Origin: Treponema sp.
GTDB taxonomy: Bacteria > Spirochaetota > Spirochaetia > Treponematales > Breznakiellaceae
DNA length: 7,270 bases
Assembly (NCBI GenBank): GCA_009776715.1
Contig: WRNF01000091.1
Location: forward strand, 1-7,270
Reading direction: 5' to 3'
The notes beneath the pieces are model-generated. The model saw only the letters and a list, made by a program, of their open reading frames with translations. It did no database searches and was not told where the DNA came from. Made by a program: the position numbers and the translations under genes. Shown here piece after piece: positions 6,068-7,270 of this stretch (its first letter is position 1; every line of letters starts with the position of its first letter).

Positions 6068-7236
6068 ACCGGCAAATACATTCTGATTATGGAACAGAGG
6101 GAATTTTCTTCTGCCCTTACAATTTCTTTTTCTCGAAGGTAACTCTCTGTCGAATCGGAAGCATGGGCAGCATTTTTCTTTACATCGGCACCGAGTTCAT
6201 GCCGTATGGTGCCCTCGGATGCTGTATGCGGGTCGGTGGAACCAAGCACATCGCGGATTTTTTTTATTGCATTTTCACCTTCGTAAACCAGAATCATGCA
6301 CTTAACATTACCAGGCTTATTTTTTTCATTGAGAGAATTTTTGTTAGGCCGCATACCGCACATATATTCGACTATTTGCGTATATAGTTCTGCAATATAA
6401 TCAACCCCAATAATTTCAGACAATGCTTTTTTCGATTCTTTGCTTAGGGTTAGCATAAATTTATCTTTTAACAGTTTTTTTGTTTCTTTTACGAATTTGG
6501 GGATGTTTTTTTTCCTAAGCCCCATTTTAACAGAGTCATAGAATTCCATGGCCTCGGCAAGCGAAAAATTATGAACCTTAATGCCGATTATTCTTAATCC
6601 GGTACGCGAAAACATATCTATTATGGTTCCGGGCCGGGAGGATTTAGGCGTCCAGTTATCCGGCTTTATTATTGCCAGTGTTTGTTCAATTACGGAAGGA
6701 TCGGGATACACTACATTCTGCACAATGTTTCCCTTTCCTTCAAGAAAGTCCGCCATGAGCCTAAGGTCTTCATCAGCTTCTTCCTGATTGCGGGGAGTTA
6801 ATACCGCTGGCTCAAAATATCTTGCTTTTTCCGGATCCTCCTTAGAAAAAATAAGATCTGCGTAGGTATCCCTTATTGTTTCTCCCGTCAAAGCATCGAC
6901 TTCTACATTATGGTTATATATATGCCCGCATGTAGTTAGCAATTTTTCGCAAGGATCCTCCCCGCAGAACAAGAGTAAGAGTGTGCGATGCGGCCGACCC
7001 TCGGAAGGCGCAAGATTTTGTTCAATATAATCTGACAAGAGCATAACCTGGTTTTGCGGTGAACGTTCGCGGAGTTTTTCTGCATACGCATAAGCAAATT
7101 GCTTATCCGGCGTAAACATTTGCGCCCCTACCAATTCCAGGTTTGTCCTTGACAGCAAGCGCACTAATACGCCTCCGGTTCTGCTTTTGGCAATGGTATA
7201 TGGGGTTACCAATACATAAGATAAAGTTTTATTCAT
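6061..7236 (-). CDS. Two-module nucleoside diphosphate kinase-like protein
   Basis: Probable nucleoside diphosphate kinase (gamma-phosphate exchange between NTPs and NDPs through a phosphohistidine) of 391 residues, versus about 140-150 for an ordinary Ndk. The N-terminal module (about 5-150) keeps the fold pattern: YVLVTPYTIA in place of the usual I-K-P-D strand, RTLLLLFCGEDPCEKL, and GETIRDTYADLIF matching the G-T-I-R segment. It has lost the KPD lysine (TPY at 11-13) and the catalytic histidine motif. The C-terminal module (about 186-391) has KPD (191-193), YEGENAIKKIRDVLGSTDP (318-336), GTIR (342-345) and N-A-A-H-A-S-D-S with the likely catalytic His358, so it should be active. The canonical motif is H-G-S-D-S; here alanine replaces glycine. 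About 60 extra residues lie between KPD and the histidine, mostly a lysine-rich helical insertion near 237-284. No signal peptide, so cytosolic. The protein could be a regulatory variant rather than the housekeeping enzyme. Confidence 0.88.
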   Translation of the reverse strand: MNKTLSYVLVTPYTIAKSRTGGVLVRLLSRTNLELVGAQMFTPDKQFAYAYAEKLRERSPQNQVMLLSDYIEQNLAPSEGRPHRTLLLLFCGEDPCEKLLTTCGHIYNHNVEVDALTGETIRDTYADLIFSKEDPEKARYFEPAVLTPRNQEEADEDLRLMADFLEGKGNIVQNVVYPDPSVIEQTLAIIKPDNWTPKSSRPGTIIDMFSRTGLRIIGIKVHNFSLAEAMEFYDSVKMGLRKKNIPKFVKETKKLLKDKFMLTLSKESKKALSEIIGVDYIAELYTQIVEYMCGMRPNKNSLNEKNKPGNVKCMILVYEGENAIKKIRDVLGSTDPHTASEGTIRHELGADVKKNAAHASDSTESYLREKEIVRAEENSLCSIIRMYLPVQ

Positions 7237-7242
7237 TCACAT

Positions 7243-7270
7243 AATATAATGATAAAAATAATTTTTTACA
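7243..7270 (-). promoter_or_regulatory. Possible leaderless promoter of the NDK-like gene
   Basis: On the minus strand TATATT (7248-7243) lies six bases before the ATG at 7236. Seventeen bases further upstream a TGTAA follows a base just outside the window, so the -35 would be nTGTAA. The expected transcription start, seven bases after the hexamer, falls on the A of the ATG itself. No Shine-Dalgarno sequence is visible. AT richness makes chance matches likely. Confidence 0.35.

Overview
The window looks like chromosomal DNA from a spirochaete, most likely a Treponema-type host-associated bacterium. This is an inference from protein character: an OppA-type peptide-binding protein, spirochaete-style lipoboxes (LILAC, FVLGC), an AT-leaning genome, and a large two-module nucleoside-diphosphate-kinase protein. 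No rRNA, tRNA, CRISPR array or intact insertion sequence was seen.

Layout. Positions 1-710 hold no intact gene. This stretch carries several kinds of short repeat (tandem CTCTGCG units, a GC-rich CCTGCCTG hairpin, an ATCCGTG hairpin, and a diverged 21-bp inverted pair) plus the C-terminal stump of a VapC-like PIN-domain toxin. Positions 711-5098 hold three minus-strand genes with gaps of 19 and 10 nt, almost certainly one operon. In transcription order they are an uncharacterised helical cytosolic protein (464 aa), a periplasmic oligopeptide-binding protein of the SBP_bac_5 family (555 aa), and a lipoprotein glycoside hydrolase with a clan GH-A barrel (431 aa). A strong extended -10 promoter sits directly before the first gene, so close that the mRNA should be leaderless. 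Divergent from this operon is a plus-strand lipoprotein of unknown function (about 276 aa, ending at 6067). It converges with a minus-strand protein of 391 aa (6061-7236) made of a degenerate and an apparently active nucleoside diphosphate kinase module; the two reading frames overlap tail to tail by 7 nt.

How the genes may work together. The operon pairs a solute-binding protein with a surface or periplasmic sugar hydrolase and an unknown cytosolic partner, but no permease or ATPase gene lies in the window. A role in capturing cell-wall-derived or glycosylated peptides is possible but remains inference. The kinase-like protein is probably an independent housekeeping or regulatory gene.

The most interesting points are the leaderless promoter geometry seen at one gene and hinted at at a second, the double NDK architecture with one dead module and an enlarged active module, and the hydrolase/binding-protein/helical-protein operon with a slippage-prone heptamer tract at one junction. 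I found no clear sign of an entirely new defence or mobile system.
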